A program made the position numbers and the translations under genes. From CAZWKX01 sp964614095 (GTDB taxonomy: Bacteria; Actinomycetota; Acidimicrobiia; Spongiisociales; UBA11373), in assembly GCA_964614095.1 (NCBI GenBank), contig CAZTJO010000012.1, positions 1 through 52,299 of the forward strand: 52,299 bases of DNA, written 5' to 3'. Numbering within the stretch: the stretch's first letter is position 1; every line of letters begins with the position of its first letter. Below are positions 50,922 to 52,299 of the stretch, piece after piece. The notes under the pieces were generated by a model, which had not been told where the DNA came from, made no database searches, and saw only the letters and a list, made by a program, of their open reading frames with translations.

Positions 50922-52299
50922 ATGAGGAGTGGCCGCGCCTACCTCACTCTCGTCGCCGGGCTCATGACGGTCCTCCTGCTGGCGGCTGGCTGCGGTGGGG
51001 ATTCCAGCACCGGACCCGGACTCATCCTTTGTGGGGCCACCAACCAGGATGGCTGGCCGCAAGGCCTCAACATCATCAGGCCCGACACCGGCCAGGTCGC
51101 CACGATCGACACCGGATTCCTGGTTCCCGAAGCGGTGGCTGCACAGCGGGGTACGGCTCTGTACCAGGACTTTGACTCAGGTGAGTGGTTCTTTGTCGAC
51201 GCCTTCGAAGCTTCGGCCACTCTCCTTGACATCGATCCCGAGGCGCTGTTGAACGTGGTTATTCCCAGAGCGGCGACGGCCCGAACGGTTGATCTTGTCG
51301 TGCTCGCCACCCTCGACGGCTCCGGCCCCGGTGTCCTGGTGGACATGGCGACGGGCCAGGTGACGGACCTTGGTGCGGTGATGGCCGATCCCCCGACACA
51401 GATCTTCATCGTCGATTTCGATTCATCGGGTGAGTTCGCCCTGCTCGGCGACCTGAACAGCCTGTGGCTCGTCCCTACGGCCGCGCCCGAACAGACCCGT
51501 CTGTTCGCCGATGCATGGGTGGGCGATCTCTCAAGTGACGGCAAACATCTTGTTTACGTGATCGACGGAGAGGTCTTCCTTGAGAGCATCGACGACGGGT
51601 CGACGACGAGCATCGCCGGCGACGCCCAGAATGCCTTCCTGGTCGACGGCGGCGTGCTGGTGCTGCGCCGAAACTCCGTGGCCTTCTACGACGGCAGCAC
51701 CCTCGAGACGCTGTGGGAGGGCTCTCGCCTCCAAGCCTCCGCCTTCATCGATACCGCCGAGAGCAATGCAGTCGTCGAAATGACCGACGAGGACTTCAAT
51801 TCCTTGGGCTACCTGCACATCGATCCCGGAAGCCGCAGGGTCACCGAGTTGGACACCGGCGAGGTGTGGCAACCGACATCGTGGTCGACTGACCACCTGC
51901 TGCTGTGGAGGGCGGAGCAACTACCCGACACCGTGCTCCCTGTGGTCGTCGAAGCTGCTGTCATCGATCTCTCCAACGCCGCAGTGGCCAATATCGAAAT
52001 TCCGTCGCAGGGCCTCCGGCCCGAATCGGCGCGCTGGAGCCCAGATGGTCGCCTTGTGCTCACCACCAGCAACGACCACCTGTCCTCGTGGCTCATCGAT
52101 GTTGCAGCCGCAACCAGCACGGAGATTGCCGGCGAAACCCAAGGCTTCGCTTTTTCGCCGGGCGGGGCCCGCGTTGCCGTAGTCGAGGTCGACGGTGAGA
52201 GCAGCATGCCGGCCGAACTCGTCATCTACGACACAGGAAACCCGAGTGAGCCGGATCGGCTGGGAGTGGCCTGCGTGAATCCGATCTGGGTGACCCAGG
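50922..52299 (+). CDS. lipoprotein with beta-propeller repeats, cut by the window end
   Basis: The frame is open from ATG 50922 to the end of the window (459 codons so far). The N-terminus is a lipoprotein signal: MRSGRAYLTLVAGLM, hydrophobic stretch and lipobox LAAGC (Cys24). The body has regularly spaced strand-turn blocks of the TolB/WD type: DFDSSGEFALLGD, DLSSDGKHLVYV, RWSPDGRLVLTT and FAFSPGGARVAVV, consistent with an extracellular propeller. The partner or ligand is unknown. The 227-base gap upstream holds no gene; AAGGAAG is the ribosome site. Confidence 0.85.
   Translation, partial: MRSGRAYLTLVAGLMTVLLLAAGCGGDSSTGPGLILCGATNQDGWPQGLNIIRPDTGQVATIDTGFLVPEAVAAQRGTALYQDFDSGEWFFVDAFEASATLLDIDPEALLNVVIPRAATARTVDLVVLATLDGSGPGVLVDMATGQVTDLGAVMADPPTQIFIVDFDSSGEFALLGDLNSLWLVPTAAPEQTRLFADAWVGDLSSDGKHLVYVIDGEVFLESIDDGSTTSIAGDAQNAFLVDGGVLVLRRNSVAFYDGSTLETLWEGSRLQASAFIDTAESNAVVEMTDEDFNSLGYLHIDPGSRRVTELDTGEVWQPTSWSTDHLLLWRAEQLPDTVLPVVVEAAVIDLSNAAVANIEIPSQGLRPESARWSPDGRLVLTTSNDHLSSWLIDVAAATSTEIAGETQGFAFSPGGARVAVVEVDGESSMPAELVIYDTGNPSEPDRLGVACVNPIWVTQ

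Overview
The window is high-GC bacterial DNA, almost certainly from an actinobacterium and most likely an uncultured lineage recovered from a metagenome: a run of exactly 100 N at 1888-1987 looks like a scaffold join. The actinobacterial call rests on gene content and order. The left half has the rimM-khpA-rpsP-ffh and ftsY-smc-acyP-mutM-rnc-plsX-rpmF-yceD-SepIVA-like-coaD-rsmD-recG-fakA series known from mycobacteria and relatives. There is an InhA-like enoyl reductase, an AdnA-AdnB helicase-nuclease pair, TAnnnT-type -10 boxes and many probable leaderless starts. Acidimicrobiia is my best guess at class level, but this is inference only.

Layout. 1-1205: small SRPBCC and flavodoxin genes. 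1206-3654 (minus): ribosome maturation and SRP (rimM, khpA, rpsP, ffh), broken by the gap. 3758-6793 (plus): a tightly overlapped nucleoside salvage operon (upp, an alkyltransferase-like gene, deoA-type phosphorylase, punA). 6838-8565 (plus): etfB-etfA. 8562-22738 (minus): a long run of housekeeping genes (small membrane protein, cdd, ftsY, smc, acyP, mutM, rnc, plsX, rpmF, yceD, SepIVA-like, coaD, rsmD, recG, fakA). 22821-23591 (plus): rpmB, a degenerate cold-shock-fold gene and a stand-alone Lrp/AsnC ligand domain. 23613-27080: ddl, a degenerate sensor kinase, InhA-like fabI and ybaK. 27313-30477: GH1 glycosidase, amidohydrolase and a PH/SHOCT membrane protein.

30478-31633 is the only long stretch without a gene. 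It is packed with inverted repeats, including two related long hairpins whose differences preserve pairing and three short hairpins that all have a GCAA loop when read on the minus strand. It is the best candidate in the window for an undescribed structured RNA or repeat element. 31634-39032 (plus) is a DNA-repair block (RecB-like nuclease, DUF488, AdnA-like, AdnB-like).

39052-42861 (minus) carries dtd, an orphan FlgM-like gene, an internally shortened CPA2 antiporter next to an RCK/USP regulator, and ychF. 42879-46736 (plus) carries sbcD-sbcC and a small zinc ribbon. 46757-49737 holds sugar-related oxidoreductases and a mutarotase. The right end has a HEAT/PH-like protein and a large lipoprotein beta-propeller cut by the window edge.

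Genome style: 1-, 4- and 8-base start/stop overlaps are common, several core genes start with TTG (rimM, smc, coaD, rpmB), and convergent genes often share a CTAG or TTAG stop overlap. A TTCAGA-rich inverted repeat fills two convergent intergenic gaps and recurs at the edge of the 30.5 kb gene-free region. I see no tRNA, rRNA, CRISPR array, insertion sequence or phage gene.
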